NCBI GenBank assembly: GCA_039566865.1
Contig: CM076959.1
Span: forward strand, 15,855,501-15,919,500
DNA from: Aurelia coerulea
Lineage: Eukaryota > Cnidaria > Scyphozoa > Semaeostomeae > Ulmaridae
Length of the DNA: 64,000 nt
Reading direction: 5' to 3'
The translations under genes and the position numbers were made by a program. Below the pieces are notes generated by a model. That model saw only the letters and a list, made by a program, of their open reading frames with translations, was not told the DNA's origin and searched no databases. This document shows, one piece after another, positions 63,731-64,000 of this stretch. Within the stretch, counting starts at the first letter, position 1. Each line of letters starts with the position of its first letter.

Positions 63731-64000
63731 GAGTTGGACGGGAAGGAGTACTAAAAAATGTGCAGCCTAGTTTGGTTTTTATTACCGTAAATAACAGAAA
63801 AAAATAAACCACTTTTTTCAAAACAGCCTGTTTAGTTTTCCATTAAAACATAAGAAGTTTCTGACATGAGGTTACTATTGCTCAACAAAATCAGCCGGAG
63901 TTTTCTTGAAAAGCGGTTTCTATTTTGCAGGTTCTTACTTTAGCTTACCCGGTACATGCTTCTTTCAAGAATTTTGCCAGTTGCATATTCCTAGGTTGTT
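63731..64000. other. Right edge, unassigned
   Basis: TTTAGTTTTCCATTAAAACATAAG near 63830 resembles the TTTCTTATA-type repeats at 6810. No gene is seen before the window ends. Confidence 0.3.

Overview
The window is nuclear DNA of an animal. Coding sequence lies in short exons with GT-AG introns whose phases agree from exon to exon. The proteins are metazoan (TNF-receptor repeats, ZU5, death domain, animal-type carotenoid oxygenase), and most of the rest is layered transposable elements. A marine invertebrate, perhaps a cnidarian, fits best; this is an inference and no marker here fixes the species.

Layout: (1) 0-7.1 kb: nested hAT elements (394-3050, with a second one inside), then the last exon (6024-6753) of an unrecognised single-pass membrane protein whose other exons lie upstream. 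(2) 7.2-9.3 kb: small inverted-repeat elements and a dead LINE. (3) 9.7-17.2 kb: carotenoid oxygenase copy 1, four exons, 617 aa. (4) 17.3-23.0 kb: elements, a minisatellite and a broken mariner-type transposon ending about 190 bp before the next gene. (5) 23.2-34.3 kb: carotenoid oxygenase copy 2, four exons, 613 aa, in tandem on the same strand. (6) 34.3-40.3 kb: unrecognised spacer, nested hAT and 9-bp-target-site elements, and LINE tails. (7) 40.4-60.1 kb: an 11-exon gene for an 803-aa receptor with signal peptide, TNFR cysteine-rich region, one membrane span, ZU5 domain and C-terminal death domain. (8) 60.1-64 kb: possible alternative last exons of that receptor and a triple-nested transposon.

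The two oxygenases keep all four iron-binding histidines and the three second-shell glutamates of the RPE65/BCO family, yet carry a signal peptide, many N-glycosylation sites, a Thr/Pro-rich stalk and a hydrophobic GPI-signal-like C terminus. They are therefore predicted to act outside the cell or on its surface, unlike the intracellular family members I know. The receptor joins a TNFR-type ectodomain to the ZU5-death intracellular module known from UNC5-type proteins. These two are the main biological finds. The transposons give unusually clean histories, with target-site duplications, empty sites in paralogous sequence, and one 34-bp flanking duplication. All coordinates and translations were worked out by eye; family names rest on motif recognition, not searches.
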